A stretch of 64,000 nucleotides of DNA from Terriglobus tenax (GCF_025685395.1 NZ_JAGSYA010000003.1:1116001-1180000), one strand, 5' to 3'. Shown: positions 25,917-35,850, counted from the stretch's first letter. The notes: a model not told the origin generated them from the letters alone. Numbers and translations are program-made.

Positions 25917-26440
25917 TACACGCCTCCCTTGGTCATAAGCGTTGAGGCAAATCGCACGGCATCCACGATGGCGATGTAGCTTCCGCAACGGCAGAGATGC
26001 GCAGAAGGACCATCCGTCGTAAAAGCGCCTTTGATCTCTTCCATGCTGGGGTTTGGTTTGCTCTCAAGCAGTTCGGTGGCTTTGATCATCATGCCGCTCT
26101 GGCAGAAGCCGCACAGCGGTACCTGTTGTTCGATCCAGGCCTGCTGCACCGGATGCAGTGTCTTTTCCGCGTCTGCTGCGCTCAGGTGGTTCCGTGCCGC
26201 CCAGCGGAGTGGAAGTCCCTCGAGCGTAGTTACTTCCTTGCCTTCGGCCATCATCGCCGGGGTAATGCAGGAGCGGACTTCCTTGCCGTCCAGCAGTACC
26301 GAGCAAGCTCCGCACTGGGCAAGTCCGCAACCAAACTGCGGGCTGTTCACATCCAGCTCATTCCGCAATACGTACAGCAAAGGTGTATCCGGGGGCGACT
26401 GCACATCGCGGCTCTTCCCATTCACAGTGATCTTCAACAT
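25916..26440 (-). CDS. (2Fe-2S) small subunit of molybdenum hydroxylase, 174 aa
   Basis: Electron-transfer subunit, IorA/CoxS-like. The N-terminal ferredoxin-type cluster site is CGLAQCGACSVLLDG plus a later Cys (VRSC); the C-terminal helical domain holds the second cluster (CGFCQSG and CRCGSY). GGAGG upstream of the ATG fixes the start; a longer frame upstream lacks homology. The first gene of a two-gene operon, it overlaps the large subunit by one base. It has no signal peptide of its own and is probably exported in complex with the Tat-bearing subunit. Confidence 0.93.
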   Translation of the reverse strand: MLKITVNGKSRDVQSPPDTPLLYVLRNELDVNSPQFGCGLAQCGACSVLLDGKEVRSCITPAMMAEGKEVTTLEGLPLRWAARNHLSAADAEKTLHPVQQAWIEQQVPLCGFCQSGMMIKATELLESKPNPSMEEIKGAFTTDGPSAHLCRCGSYIAIVDAVRFASTLMTKGGV

Positions 26441-26724
26441 GGACTTTCCTCCACACCCTGGCAGGTGGCTCCTTCCATGGGAGGCTGCGCCGGTGGCTCC
26501 GCGCCCTTGGGAATGCAGAGGGAATCGGCGATTCCGCATGGAATTCTGTGCATGAGGGTACAGCAGCATGATCCTCAGAATCCACCGCAGTAACAGGTTC
26601 TGCATGGAATTGGCGGATGGTGAATGTCTTTGGCGCGCTTTGCTGCCGGGTGAGTCAAAAGCACCCCCGGTAGAGCAGGGGAGTTCATTTCGATAAACTG
26701 GAATCTCCGCCCGACGGAAGCCGT

Positions 26725-27507
26725 ATGCCCGCTGAAATCATCCTCCAGGAAACGCCGGACGCCGCCGCACTTGTTGACAAGCGCGAGCAGCTTGCCGCTG
26801 TTCGTACGACGCTTGCTGAGCGTGAATCGGAGCTTGCCCAGCTTCGTGCCCAACTCAAAGCATTCGAAGACCGTTACTTCCGCCAGGTTGGCGTTCTTTA
26901 CGCGGTACTGGATGAACTGGAAGCACGCATCGCCGAGCGCGAGGTGGACCTTTATGACTCCGATGCTGCCCGCAGTAGGGCTAAGGAAGCTCGCCAGCGT
27001 GCGCAGGAGACGCGGGATGCCGCACTGGGCCATGATCCTGAGGCCGAAGAGTTCGATCCGCCGCCTAGCCTCAAAACCCTGTTTCGCGATGTCGCCAAGC
27101 GTATTCACCCCGACTTCGCGCGCGATGAGGCCGAGCAGCAGCACTTCACCCTGTTGATGGCACGGGCCAATCAGGCTTATCGCAGGGGAGATATCGAGGT
27201 TCTGCAGCGCCTGCTCGATGATTACCGCGAGATCAGCTCCTCCATTGCCGGAGAGGATGCCGCCACGGAGCTGCTGCGTCTTACGCGCCAGATCCAGCAT
27301 GCGCAGCGTGACATCGCAAACCTGGATGCGGAGCAGCACACACTGATGGCCAGCGAAATAGGTCAACTCCACCTGGACACGGAAGCCGCCGCAGGCGAGC
27401 ACCGTGACCTGCTGACGGAGCTCGCCACCAGTCTCCGCGACCAGATTGCCGACGCGAAGTACCGCTTCGAGTTCGTAACCCGCCAGATCTACGCCCATGG
27501 ACGATAA
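26725..27507 (+). CDS. Coiled-coil protein with central J-like domain, 260 aa
   Basis: Cytoplasmic protein, possibly a DnaK co-chaperone variant. Residues ~15-75 and ~190-250 are predicted coiled coils (REQLAAVRTTLAERESELAQL). Between them, ~115-165, sits a segment shaped like a J domain with the HPD tripeptide in the right context: LKTLFRDVAKRIHPDFARDE, then FTLLMARANQAYRRGD. A central J-like domain flanked by coiled coils differs from classical DnaJ, which has it at the N-terminus. The Sel1-repeat gene overlaps its end by 11 bases, so the two are translated together. Confidence 0.75.
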   Translation: MPAEIILQETPDAAALVDKREQLAAVRTTLAERESELAQLRAQLKAFEDRYFRQVGVLYAVLDELEARIAEREVDLYDSDAARSRAKEARQRAQETRDAALGHDPEAEEFDPPPSLKTLFRDVAKRIHPDFARDEAEQQHFTLLMARANQAYRRGDIEVLQRLLDDYREISSSIAGEDAATELLRLTRQIQHAQRDIANLDAEQHTLMASEIGQLHLDTEAAAGEHRDLLTELATSLRDQIADAKYRFEFVTRQIYAHGR

Positions 27508-28285
27508 AACCAAGCCCGGCCTGCAGCACACCCCGACCGGTAACGGCCTGTCGCTCCATTCCACGCGTTCGAGCATTGTTGCGCGCGGCCGTCGGGATGC
27601 CGGGAGTGCAGCCGCGAACCCGCACTACCGGCAGGGTGTCACTGCGTATGGCGCTGGCAACTTCACGGATGCCGTAGCCAGCTTCCGCCTGGCTGCCGAG
27701 CAGGGCCATGCCGAGTCGCAGTACCTGCTCAGCACGATGTACGACGAGGGGCAGGGTGTGTCGCAGGACACGGCGCAGGCCGCCTATTGGGAGCGCAAGG
27801 CCGCCGAACAAGGACACGCCTACGCGCAGGCCAATCTCAGCTACCGTTACTACACTGCGAACGACTTTGCAGAAGCATTCGCATGGTGTCAGCGCGCAGC
27901 CCACAGCAAACTGGCCTGGGCGCAATACAATCTCGGCCTCATGCATCACAAGGGCGAAGGCGTTCCGCCGAACAATACCGAAGCCGCTTTCTGGTACCGT
28001 TTAGCCGCGAATCAGAACTTTCCTGAGGCACAGCAGAAGCTGGCTGATCTTTATTACATCGGGCAGGGTGTTCCGCACAGCTATGCCAAGGCTGCGGAGT
28101 GGTATCGCAAAGCCGCCGCGCAGGGCAACGCGGAGGCCCAGTTTCAGCTTGGCCATCTTTATTACTTCGGTCAGGGTGTGGAACATGACTACACCCAGTC
28201 CCGCCACTGGACACGGCAGGCAGCGCTGAAGGGGCACGAGCAGGCGATCCGCGAACTGAAAAAGCGCGAATACCGCGACCCGTAA
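27497..28285 (+). CDS. Sel1-like repeat (TPR-type) protein, 262 aa
   Basis: Protein-interaction scaffold made of about six Sel1-like repeats: AVASFRLAAEQGHAESQYLL, AAYWERKAAEQGHAYAQANL, AFWYRLAANQNFPEAQQKLADLY, AAEWYRKAAAQGNAEAQFQLG and others, from residue ~45 to the end. There is no signal peptide, unlike many secreted Sel1 proteins, so it is probably cytoplasmic. The start codon lies inside the end of the J-like gene, indicating coupling and a likely joint role, perhaps in substrate or partner recruitment. Confidence 0.85.
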   Translation: MDDKTKPGLQHTPTGNGLSLHSTRSSIVARGRRDAGSAAANPHYRQGVTAYGAGNFTDAVASFRLAAEQGHAESQYLLSTMYDEGQGVSQDTAQAAYWERKAAEQGHAYAQANLSYRYYTANDFAEAFAWCQRAAHSKLAWAQYNLGLMHHKGEGVPPNNTEAAFWYRLAANQNFPEAQQKLADLYYIGQGVPHSYAKAAEWYRKAAAQGNAEAQFQLGHLYYFGQGVEHDYTQSRHWTRQAALKGHEQAIRELKKREYRDP

Positions 28286-28520
28286 GACCCCTCCACGTCA
28301 AAGATGTAAGGGTGTGCTACACTCTGGTTCGTGCGTAACGTATTCCAGCACTGTAGCTGTTGTTGTACTCCGTCCCTCGCGTGACGTTGAGTTCGCATGG
28401 CCTTTGGCCATAGACAGCGAATCTCCCTCCCAAAATCAAGTGTGTCGTTCAAGCCTGTACCTCCCATTGAGCAATAGAGGGTAAGACTGGCACCGTTCGC
28501 GGTATCCCCTTGGAGTGTGC

Positions 28521-30008
28521 ATGGATCGGCGTGCATTGTTGCAGAACAGTCTCCTGATGGCGGCGTCGAATTTTGTCAGCCCGTTCGCCAGGGCGCAGCG
28601 GCGGAGTTCTCCGCCGAATGTTCTGCTGATCATGTCTGACCAGCATAAGCGCAGCTGCATGGGAGCTTATGGCGATACGGTTGCACGAACGCCGAACCTG
28701 GATGCACTTGCGCGGAAAAGTGTCCGGTTTACTGATGCGTATTGCGCAAACCCTGTGTGCACGCCTTCCCGCGCTTCCTTGATGACGGGGCTGTACGGCC
28801 ATCACCACGAGGCGCAGGACAATACACATTCCTATGCTGCGAAGCATAAAACGATGGCGCACCATTTCGGCGCGGCCGGTTACAGTACCGCCCTGATTGG
28901 CAAGATGCACTGGGTTGATGCGCAGACGCACGGCTTTGATTACCGTCTCGAGTTCAACGACTGGTTCCAGTACCTTGGGCCAAAAACCGCTCTGTACGCC
29001 GACGAACTTGGACGGCCAAACTCAGGTTCCGGGCAGCCGGAGATCGATGATCTGTGGCGCGAATCCGGTGACCCATGGAAGGATGCACGTCACGAGGATG
29101 AGCGTGAAGGGTCGGTTCACGTAGGCCGCGTATCGCGTCTTCCTGAGGAAGACCACTTCGATTCTTTCGTTGCGCGGGAATCGATTCGATTCCTGCACCA
29201 GCATCGCCGCGAGGATGGTCCCTTCTTCCTGGTGAGTTCTTTTCTCAAGCCGCACGATCCGTTCATGCCTGCGCAGCGCTTTGCCGATATGTTCAAGCCG
29301 GAAGAAATGAAGCTGCCCGCAAGCTGGGGCAAGGCGGATCTCGCTTCGCTTCCGAAGGAAGTAGCGCAATCGATCCAGTACAACGGGCCGACACCTGAGG
29401 TCAGAGACGAAGCCAGAGCTAAAGAACATATTGCGTACTACTATGCCAACCTTGCGCAGATGGATGACTGCGTCGGCCAGTTGTTGCGCGCGCTGCAGCA
29501 GACCGGCTTTGATCGCGACACGATCATTCTGTACACCTCTGACCACGGCGAGATGCTGGGTGATCTCGGCCTCTGGCAGAAGTTCGAATTCTACGAGGGC
29601 TCCTGCGGAGTCCCGTTGCTGATGCATGTGCCCGGAGGCGCAAATGGAGTGGTGTCTACGCCGGTCAGCCAGGTCTCACTCAGCGCAACCCTGACAGAGT
29701 TGAGCGGTGTTTCGCAACTGCAGCCGAATGATGGAAAGAGCTTTGCGTCTCTGGTCAAAAATCCTGCAAAGCCCGCGACCCTTGGACCGGTCTTTGCGGA
29801 GTATGCCCTGAACACTCCGCGGGCGAAGTACATGGTGCGTGATGGCGACTGGAAGTACACCTTCTGGGAGCATGATCGCGAAGAACTCTACAACCTGAAG
29901 TCTGACCCCGCCGAGCTAAGCAACGTAGCGGCGGATCCGCGATGTCGCAAGGAAGCCGAACGCCTGAAGGCTACGCTGTTTGCCTGGCATCGTCCAGCAA
30001 ACGTGTAG
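28521..30008 (+). CDS. Sulfatase (type I, Cys-type), exported, 495 aa
   Basis: Alkaline-phosphatase-superfamily sulfatase acting on sulfate esters, probably of a glycan. The N-terminus MDRRALLQNSLLMAAS resembles a Tat or Sec leader. The activation motif CTPSR has the Cys (residue 80) that becomes formylglycine, followed by MTGLYGH. Metal-ligand blocks IMSDQHKRSCMGAYGD and YTSDHGEMLGDLGLWQK are present. GGAG six bases upstream supports the ATG rather than a GTG two codons earlier. It is the first gene of a receptor/sulfatase/FGE cluster; the formylglycine-generating enzyme encoded downstream should activate it. Confidence 0.92.
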   Translation: MDRRALLQNSLLMAASNFVSPFARAQRRSSPPNVLLIMSDQHKRSCMGAYGDTVARTPNLDALARKSVRFTDAYCANPVCTPSRASLMTGLYGHHHEAQDNTHSYAAKHKTMAHHFGAAGYSTALIGKMHWVDAQTHGFDYRLEFNDWFQYLGPKTALYADELGRPNSGSGQPEIDDLWRESGDPWKDARHEDEREGSVHVGRVSRLPEEDHFDSFVARESIRFLHQHRREDGPFFLVSSFLKPHDPFMPAQRFADMFKPEEMKLPASWGKADLASLPKEVAQSIQYNGPTPEVRDEARAKEHIAYYYANLAQMDDCVGQLLRALQQTGFDRDTIILYTSDHGEMLGDLGLWQKFEFYEGSCGVPLLMHVPGGANGVVSTPVSQVSLSATLTELSGVSQLQPNDGKSFASLVKNPAKPATLGPVFAEYALNTPRAKYMVRDGDWKYTFWEHDREELYNLKSDPAELSNVAADPRCRKEAERLKATLFAWHRPANV

Positions 30009-30072
30009 CAGGAATGACCCGGAGCCACAGCGCCCGCTTGTGCGCATGGCCTAACCCGTTTGGAGGCTTCTC

Positions 30073-33000
30073 TTGCTTTCTCGCTTGCTTCGTTTTTCTC
30101 TCGTCTTTTTGTCGCTTTCTTATGTCGCCCTTGCACAGCAGACATCCACCCTTGTCGGCACGGTGCAGGACTCCTCTGGCGCTGCCATTGCGGAAGCAAC
30201 GGTAACGCTGCTGAATACAGCCACCGGCTTTCAACGCACGGTGAGCACCAATGCGGAAGGGCAGTACACCGCGCCTTCGATCCCCGCAGGGAACTATCGT
30301 CTCTCGGTGGAGAAGCCTGGCTTTCAGCGGCTGGAGCGCAGCAACATTACGCTGGCCAGCGCCGCTACGACGGATGTCGACCTGACGCTGCGTGTGGGCA
30401 ACAACTCTGAGACAGTTACGGTCACAGAGTCTGCGTCCCTTGTTCAGTCGCAGAGTGGTGTTGTGTCCTCACTGGTCGACAGTAAGCAGGTTGTCGCGTT
30501 ACCTCTGGCGACGCGCAATTTTACTGATCTGGTGCTTCTGACTCCCGGTGCTCATACCGGATCAGCCTCCAACCTCGCCGAGGGCGGTAGCGCCTATGCG
30601 ATTCGTGGTGGAGCGAACTTCAGCGTGAATGGTTCGATCGCCGCTGCGAATTCGTATCTGATTGACGGAATTTATGATCGCAACCAGTGGCTGAATACGC
30701 TGGTGCTGGTGCCCATTGTCGACTCCATTCAGGAGTACCGTGTGATGACCAGCAACTTCAACGCGGAGTATGGCGAAGCTGCCGGAGCCGTCACGACCGT
30801 CTCCACTAAGTCTGGCAGCAATCGCTACCACGGTAGTGTGTGGGAGTTCCTGCGCAACGACCAGATGAACGCGAACAGCTACTTCGCGAAACAGAATGGA
30901 ATTCGCAGGGCGCCGTATCGCCGCAACACCTTCGGCGCTACGCTGGGTGGACCTATTCTGCATGACCACACCTTCTTCTTCGCTGACTACCAGGGAATTC
31001 GCCAGTCTGTGCCGCAGACTTACACAACCACGATTCCGACCCTGGCGCAGCGGGCAATGGTGCGTACCGGAAACTTCTCCGCTCTGGGCACACAGCTTTA
31101 TAACCCGTATGCAAGCAGCACGGTGGGTGGTGTAACAGCGCGCGCCGCATTTGCCGGGAACCAGATTCCGACCTCTCTTCTGGACGCGGCAGCCGTAAAG
31201 TTCGTGGATCTTCTGCCAACGCCTACCAACGGAAATGCAACCAACAACTACACCATTACACCGGCGCTGACGCAGAACACGAACCAGTTCGATACACGCA
31301 TCGACCAGAATCTTGGCAGCAGCGACCGGTTGTTCTTCAAGTACTCGTTCGACCAGACGGAGCAGGTATCGCCGGGCACGGTGGCTACCGCGCCTTCGGG
31401 TGTCTCGCTCATCGGTCCGTATATCGGTACCGGAGGAAATGGAACCCGGACGCCGGTACGCACGCAGTCAGGAACGCTGGGATACTCGCATGTGCTGTCA
31501 CCTGCAACTCTGCTTGAAGCACACACGGCCATCGTCCGCTGGCGCGCAGAAGTCACTCCGCTGGGCCAGGGATTCGCGGCTGCCAGCGCTCTCGGGATAC
31601 CCGGCATCAACTACAACGCTATCTCCGGGGGATTGCCGGGAATTACCATTTCGAACTTCTCTGCGCTGGGTGATACCTCGTCGTATCCGGAGAACAGCTA
31701 CATCACAACCTTTCAGTACGATGGCGATGTAATTCACACTGCGGGCAAACACACGGTCAAAGCCGGTCTGCTTTTCCTGCGTCATCGCTTCAACGGATTC
31801 TCTGCTTTTCCCGTGCGCGGTACCTACGATTTCAATGGTCAGTTCACGCGGCAGATCGGATCCACCAGCGCGGCCTCCGCCCTGGCCGACTTTGCGATTG
31901 GAGCGACGGATGCCGCGAATCGCAACATCCTTACCGGTGAATTCGGAATGCGAACATTCCAACTGGCGCCGTACCTGCAGGACACCTGGCGTGTCACCGA
32001 TCGGCTGACCCTGGAGTATGGCGCGCGTTATGAGATCAGCGCTCCGCCGTATGAGGTCAACAACCATTGGGCGAACTTTGATGTGGCGTCGGGAACCCTG
32101 CGCGTCGCCGGGCTGAATGGCAATAGCCGTCGTTTGCGGAATTTTGACTGGAAGACCTTCTCTCCGCGTGCCGGCGTTGCGTACAGTCTCGATGCGCAAA
32201 AGAAGACGGTTCTGCGGGCAGGCTTCGGTCTCTCGTTTGTCGATACGCTCGCTGGTGGAGCGCAGCTCTACAAGAATCTGCCCTACTACTTCGCGCAGGT
32301 CATCGCAACGGATAGCGCCGCCGCTCCCGTTTCGCGGCTCAGCGATGGCTTCTCGACTCCCGTGCAGCCCGACCCCAACAATACCACGGCTATCTCTACC
32401 GGAAGCCCTACGGCATGGGATGTGAATACGCGGCAGACGGGCGTGTATCAATACAGCCTTGGCCTCCAGCGTGAACTGCGTCAGGATACGATTTTGGAGG
32501 TCAGCTACGTTGGTACCCGTTCCCAGCATCTGCTGATCAACAGCCTGAACCTCAACCAGTCCCGGCCAGGAGCAGGCGCACAGAATATACGCAGGCCGTA
32601 TTACAGCATCAATCCGAACCTGGTGAACGTCGCTTATCGTACCGGTGCGGGCGATGCTTCCTACAACAGCCTGCAGGTGCACCTTGAGAAGCGGACCTCG
32701 AAGGGGTTGAACTTCGGCGCGTCTTACACCTATGCGAAGTATCTCTCCGATGCGGGGAATCCGAACGGCGGCGGTAATGCGGACATTCAGGATCACCAGT
32801 GCGTCCGCTGCAACTGGGGTTCGACACCGGACGACTTCCGGCACACGCTGGTCTTGAACCATGTGTATGAGCTTCCCTTCGGACGTGGCCGCCAGTTCCT
32901 GTCGCGTGGTCCGGTCTCTTACATCGTCGGTCCGTGGAACTTCAGCGGTGTCTGGTCGTTGCATTCCGGCTCGCCTTTCACCGTCTTCTATGGTTCGAAT

Positions 33001-33369
33001 GTCTCCAACTCTTCCGGCGGCGGAACGCAGCGTCCTAACCGCATTGGCTCCGGCCGTCTGAGCAGCGGACGCACGGCAGCGCGTTACTTCGATACCAACG
33101 CATTTACCGCGCCGTCGCTGTATAGCTTTGGAAACTCCGGTACGGGCATCCTGACCGGGCCTGGCTACTTCAACGTAGATCTCACGCTGGAGCGGCGTTT
33201 CTTCATCACGGAGCGTGTGAGTGCCGACCTGCGTGGAGAATCCTTCAACACCTTCAACCGGGCAAATTTCAATAACCCCAATGCAACCATTGGCACCACG
33301 ACGGCGGGCGTCATCAGCAGTACCCAGTCTCCGCGTGTGCTGCAGGTTGCCCTGAAAATCAGCTTCTAG
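30073..33369 (+). CDS. TonB-dependent receptor, Oar-like, 1098 aa
   Basis: Outer-membrane receptor of the sulfatase locus. A TTG start with GGAGG six bases upstream yields the signal peptide LLRFSLVFLSLSYVALAQQ. Residues ~24-105 are a carboxypeptidase-regulatory-like domain (STLVGTVQDSSGAAIAEATV). A plug-like region (ALPLATRNFTDLVLLTPG) and a barrel ending in LQVALKISF follow. It lies between two sulfatase genes, so it probably imports a sulfated or desulfated oligosaccharide; the ligand is not readable from sequence. Confidence 0.92.
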   Translation: MLSRLLRFSLVFLSLSYVALAQQTSTLVGTVQDSSGAAIAEATVTLLNTATGFQRTVSTNAEGQYTAPSIPAGNYRLSVEKPGFQRLERSNITLASAATTDVDLTLRVGNNSETVTVTESASLVQSQSGVVSSLVDSKQVVALPLATRNFTDLVLLTPGAHTGSASNLAEGGSAYAIRGGANFSVNGSIAAANSYLIDGIYDRNQWLNTLVLVPIVDSIQEYRVMTSNFNAEYGEAAGAVTTVSTKSGSNRYHGSVWEFLRNDQMNANSYFAKQNGIRRAPYRRNTFGATLGGPILHDHTFFFADYQGIRQSVPQTYTTTIPTLAQRAMVRTGNFSALGTQLYNPYASSTVGGVTARAAFAGNQIPTSLLDAAAVKFVDLLPTPTNGNATNNYTITPALTQNTNQFDTRIDQNLGSSDRLFFKYSFDQTEQVSPGTVATAPSGVSLIGPYIGTGGNGTRTPVRTQSGTLGYSHVLSPATLLEAHTAIVRWRAEVTPLGQGFAAASALGIPGINYNAISGGLPGITISNFSALGDTSSYPENSYITTFQYDGDVIHTAGKHTVKAGLLFLRHRFNGFSAFPVRGTYDFNGQFTRQIGSTSAASALADFAIGATDAANRNILTGEFGMRTFQLAPYLQDTWRVTDRLTLEYGARYEISAPPYEVNNHWANFDVASGTLRVAGLNGNSRRLRNFDWKTFSPRAGVAYSLDAQKKTVLRAGFGLSFVDTLAGGAQLYKNLPYYFAQVIATDSAAAPVSRLSDGFSTPVQPDPNNTTAISTGSPTAWDVNTRQTGVYQYSLGLQRELRQDTILEVSYVGTRSQHLLINSLNLNQSRPGAGAQNIRRPYYSINPNLVNVAYRTGAGDASYNSLQVHLEKRTSKGLNFGASYTYAKYLSDAGNPNGGGNADIQDHQCVRCNWGSTPDDFRHTLVLNHVYELPFGRGRQFLSRGPVSYIVGPWNFSGVWSLHSGSPFTVFYGSNVSNSSGGGTQRPNRIGSGRLSSGRTAARYFDTNAFTAPSLYSFGNSGTGILTGPGYFNVDLTLERRFFITERVSADLRGESFNTFNRANFNNPNATIGTTTAGVISSTQSPRVLQVALKISF

Positions 33370-33384
33370 AAGGAGACTTCCGCA

Positions 33385-34812
33385 ATGGCAAACGAAAACC
33401 ATCCAAGCCGCCGCCGCTTCCTGCAGACCGGAGCCGTGGCGGCTCTTGCGGCAAATGCGTTTACGCGTAAAAGCGCGGCGGCGGCGCCTTCCTCAGAAGG
33501 GAAGTACAACATCGTCTATCTGCACTCGCACGACTCAGGCAGATATCTTCGTCCCTATGGACACGATGTTCCTACGCCAAACCTGAGCCGCCTGGCGAAA
33601 CAAGGCGTTCTGTTTCGCAATGTGCACAGCGCCGCGCCAACCTGCTCGCCAAGCCGGGCTGCACTGCTGACAGGACAGTCCTCGCACGCGTCGGGCATGC
33701 TGGGACTTGCACACCTTGGCTGGAGCCTGAGCGATTACAAGCAGCATATTTTGCATACCCTGCGCGAGCACGGGTATATCTCCGCGCTTGCCGGGGTACA
33801 GCATGTTGCGGCGGATCCATCTGTCATTGGCTATGACCAGCTTCTTCCGCACGCCACCACCAGTGCGAAGGATGTTGCACCGGCCGCGGTGAAATTTCTG
33901 CGCAGCAAGCAGGACAAGCCGTTCTTCCTGGATGTGGGCTTCTTTGAAACGCATCGCGAGTTTCCGGAGCCGGTCGACAATCCCGACTACATTCAGCCGC
34001 CTGCACCATTGCCTGATGTTGCGGAGACGCGGCTGGATATGGCCGGCTTCCACGCCAGTGCACGTATTCTCGATAAAGGAGTGGGTGAGGTTCTGGATGC
34101 GCTGGAGAGTGCAGGCCTCGCAGAGAACACGCTCGTCATCAGCACAACCGACCATGGCATCGCCTTCCCGAATATGAAGTGCAGCCTACGCGATACCGGC
34201 ACAGGCATCTCGCTCATCATGCGTGGGCCGGGTGTCTTCGCAAAGCCGCAGGTGTCAGATGCTCTGCTGTCGAACATTGATGTGTTTCCCACTCTCTGCG
34301 ACTATCTTGGCATTCCGCATCCGGCGTGGCTTACCGGCAAGTCTTTCCTGCCGGTCCTTCAGGGCAGCAGCAAGCAGGTCAATGAGGCTGTCTTTTCCGA
34401 GGTAACTTATCACGCGGCCTATGAACCCAAACGGTCCGTCCGCACAACGCGCTGGAAGTACATTCGTCATTTCGATGACAGGTCCAACGTTGTTCTTCCC
34501 AATTGCGATGACGGCTACAGCAAAAACTTCTGGATGGACAATGGGTGGAAGTCTCTCCCCAGCGTCTCGCATGAAGAACTCTATGATCTGATCTTCGATC
34601 CGAATGAGCAAAACAACCTGGCAGCCAGCTCCGAATCACGTGCAAAGACTGCTCTTGCGGATCTGCGAGGAAAGCTTGATGTCTGGATGAAGCAGACCGG
34701 CGATCCACTGTTGCATGGACCGGTGCCGCTGGTGCAAGGCGGCCACATCATGCCGCAGGACGCCGACTCTCCTAAAGGGCTAAGCCGCTATGTGCCGCGA
34801 ACGCTCAAATAG
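33385..34812 (+). CDS. Sulfatase (type I, Cys-type), Tat-exported, 475 aa
   Basis: Second sulfatase of the locus. A twin-arginine leader (SRRRFLQTGAVAALAA) marks it for folded export. The motif CSPSR has Cys 87 for conversion to formylglycine, followed by LLTGQSSH. The N-terminal metal site reads YLHSHDSGRYL rather than the more usual DDxxxD, and the second site is STTDHGIAFP; this fits the heparan N-sulfatase-like (SGSH-type) subgroup. The C-terminal NPNEQNNLA block is typical. Only 15 bases separate it from the receptor gene. Confidence 0.9.
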   Translation: MANENHPSRRRFLQTGAVAALAANAFTRKSAAAAPSSEGKYNIVYLHSHDSGRYLRPYGHDVPTPNLSRLAKQGVLFRNVHSAAPTCSPSRAALLTGQSSHASGMLGLAHLGWSLSDYKQHILHTLREHGYISALAGVQHVAADPSVIGYDQLLPHATTSAKDVAPAAVKFLRSKQDKPFFLDVGFFETHREFPEPVDNPDYIQPPAPLPDVAETRLDMAGFHASARILDKGVGEVLDALESAGLAENTLVISTTDHGIAFPNMKCSLRDTGTGISLIMRGPGVFAKPQVSDALLSNIDVFPTLCDYLGIPHPAWLTGKSFLPVLQGSSKQVNEAVFSEVTYHAAYEPKRSVRTTRWKYIRHFDDRSNVVLPNCDDGYSKNFWMDNGWKSLPSVSHEELYDLIFDPNEQNNLAASSESRAKTALADLRGKLDVWMKQTGDPLLHGPVPLVQGGHIMPQDADSPKGLSRYVPRTLK

Positions 34813-34842
34813 GCATCGCTCGAGTATCGTGGAAGAGACATC

Positions 34843-35796
34843 ATGATGGATAAGCCTGTATCTTGCTGTGCAGCTCGACGTGCCGGTTCCGCAATGGAAG
34901 AGGTCATTGCAGAACCGGTACGTCCTGGGCAGCAGGTTTCGCTTGTGGGCATGATTTCGCTGGCTGGCGGCTCCTTCCTGATGGGAACAGACTATCCGTA
35001 TGGCTTTCCCCAGGATGGGGAAGGGCCCGTACGAGAGGTCGTTGTCTCGCCCTTCCACATGGATGCCTGTCCCGTCACGAATGCGCAGTTTGAGGCATTC
35101 GTGCGCGAGACGAACTACAGCACGGAGGCGGAACGATTTGGCTGGTCTTTCGTCTTCTGGATGCATCTTCCGGAGGATCGTTTCGAGGAGCTGGCCAAAG
35201 ATACCGTGGCAGCGGCGCCGTGGTGGTGCCAGGTGGAAGGCGCCAGCTGGAAACATCCGGAAGGCCCAGGCTCGTCTTTGATCGGCCGGGAGAATCATCC
35301 GGTGGTGCATGTTTCGTGGAACGACGCCATGGCATTTGCGCGCTGGGCCGGCAAGTCGTTGCCGACCGAGGCACAGTGGGAGTTTGCGGCGCGGGGTGGG
35401 CTGGAGCAACAGCTCTACCCCTGGGGCAACGACCTGACACCATCCGGCAGACACATGTGCAACATCTGGCAAGGGCAGTTTCCCAACGAAAACACTGTGG
35501 AGGATGGCTTCAGCGGAACATGTCCGGTTGACGCCTTTCCGGCGAATGCGTTTGGCATGTACTCCGCGGCGGGGAATGTCTGGGAGTGGTGCTCCGACTG
35601 GTTTACGGCGGATGCCCTTACGCGGAGCGGCCATGATCCGGCCGGGCCGCAAGCTGGCGATGCCAGAGTGATGAAAGGCGGCTCCTTTCTATGTCATGCG
35701 TCGTACTGCAACCGCTATCGTGTTGCCGCAAGAACCTCAAATACGCCGGATAGCTCGACCTCGAATATCGGCTTTCGCTGTGCTATCTCCGGATAG
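34843..35796 (+). CDS. Formylglycine-generating enzyme (SUMF1-type), 317 aa
   Basis: Copper-dependent oxidase that converts the Cys of CxPSR motifs in sulfatases to formylglycine. The FGE-sulfatase domain spans nearly the whole protein (GGSFLMGTD, CPVTNAQFEAFV, SWNDAMAFARWAGKSLPTEAQWEFAARGG, NVWEWCSDWF). Both active-site cysteines are present five apart, C284 and C289 in FLCHASYCNRYR, followed by RTSNTPDSSTSNIGFRC, which marks a true FGE rather than a generic SUMF1-fold protein. There is no signal peptide, so activation is cytoplasmic before Tat or Sec export. Its place after two sulfatase genes is functionally coherent. Start could be either of two adjacent ATGs. Confidence 0.92.
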   Translation: MMDKPVSCCAARRAGSAMEEVIAEPVRPGQQVSLVGMISLAGGSFLMGTDYPYGFPQDGEGPVREVVVSPFHMDACPVTNAQFEAFVRETNYSTEAERFGWSFVFWMHLPEDRFEELAKDTVAAAPWWCQVEGASWKHPEGPGSSLIGRENHPVVHVSWNDAMAFARWAGKSLPTEAQWEFAARGGLEQQLYPWGNDLTPSGRHMCNIWQGQFPNENTVEDGFSGTCPVDAFPANAFGMYSAAGNVWEWCSDWFTADALTRSGHDPAGPQAGDARVMKGGSFLCHASYCNRYRVAARTSNTPDSSTSNIGFRCAISG

Positions 35797-35850
35797 GAAG
35801 ATCCCCCGGGAACTATCGTTATTCTGCCTGTCTCTTATATAAGGGGATAC

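Noticed and set aside
31498-33402. 634-codon open frame antisense to the second receptor
   Set aside because: Same situation: the receptor on the plus strand is complete, and the antisense product has no recognisable domain, start context or signal.
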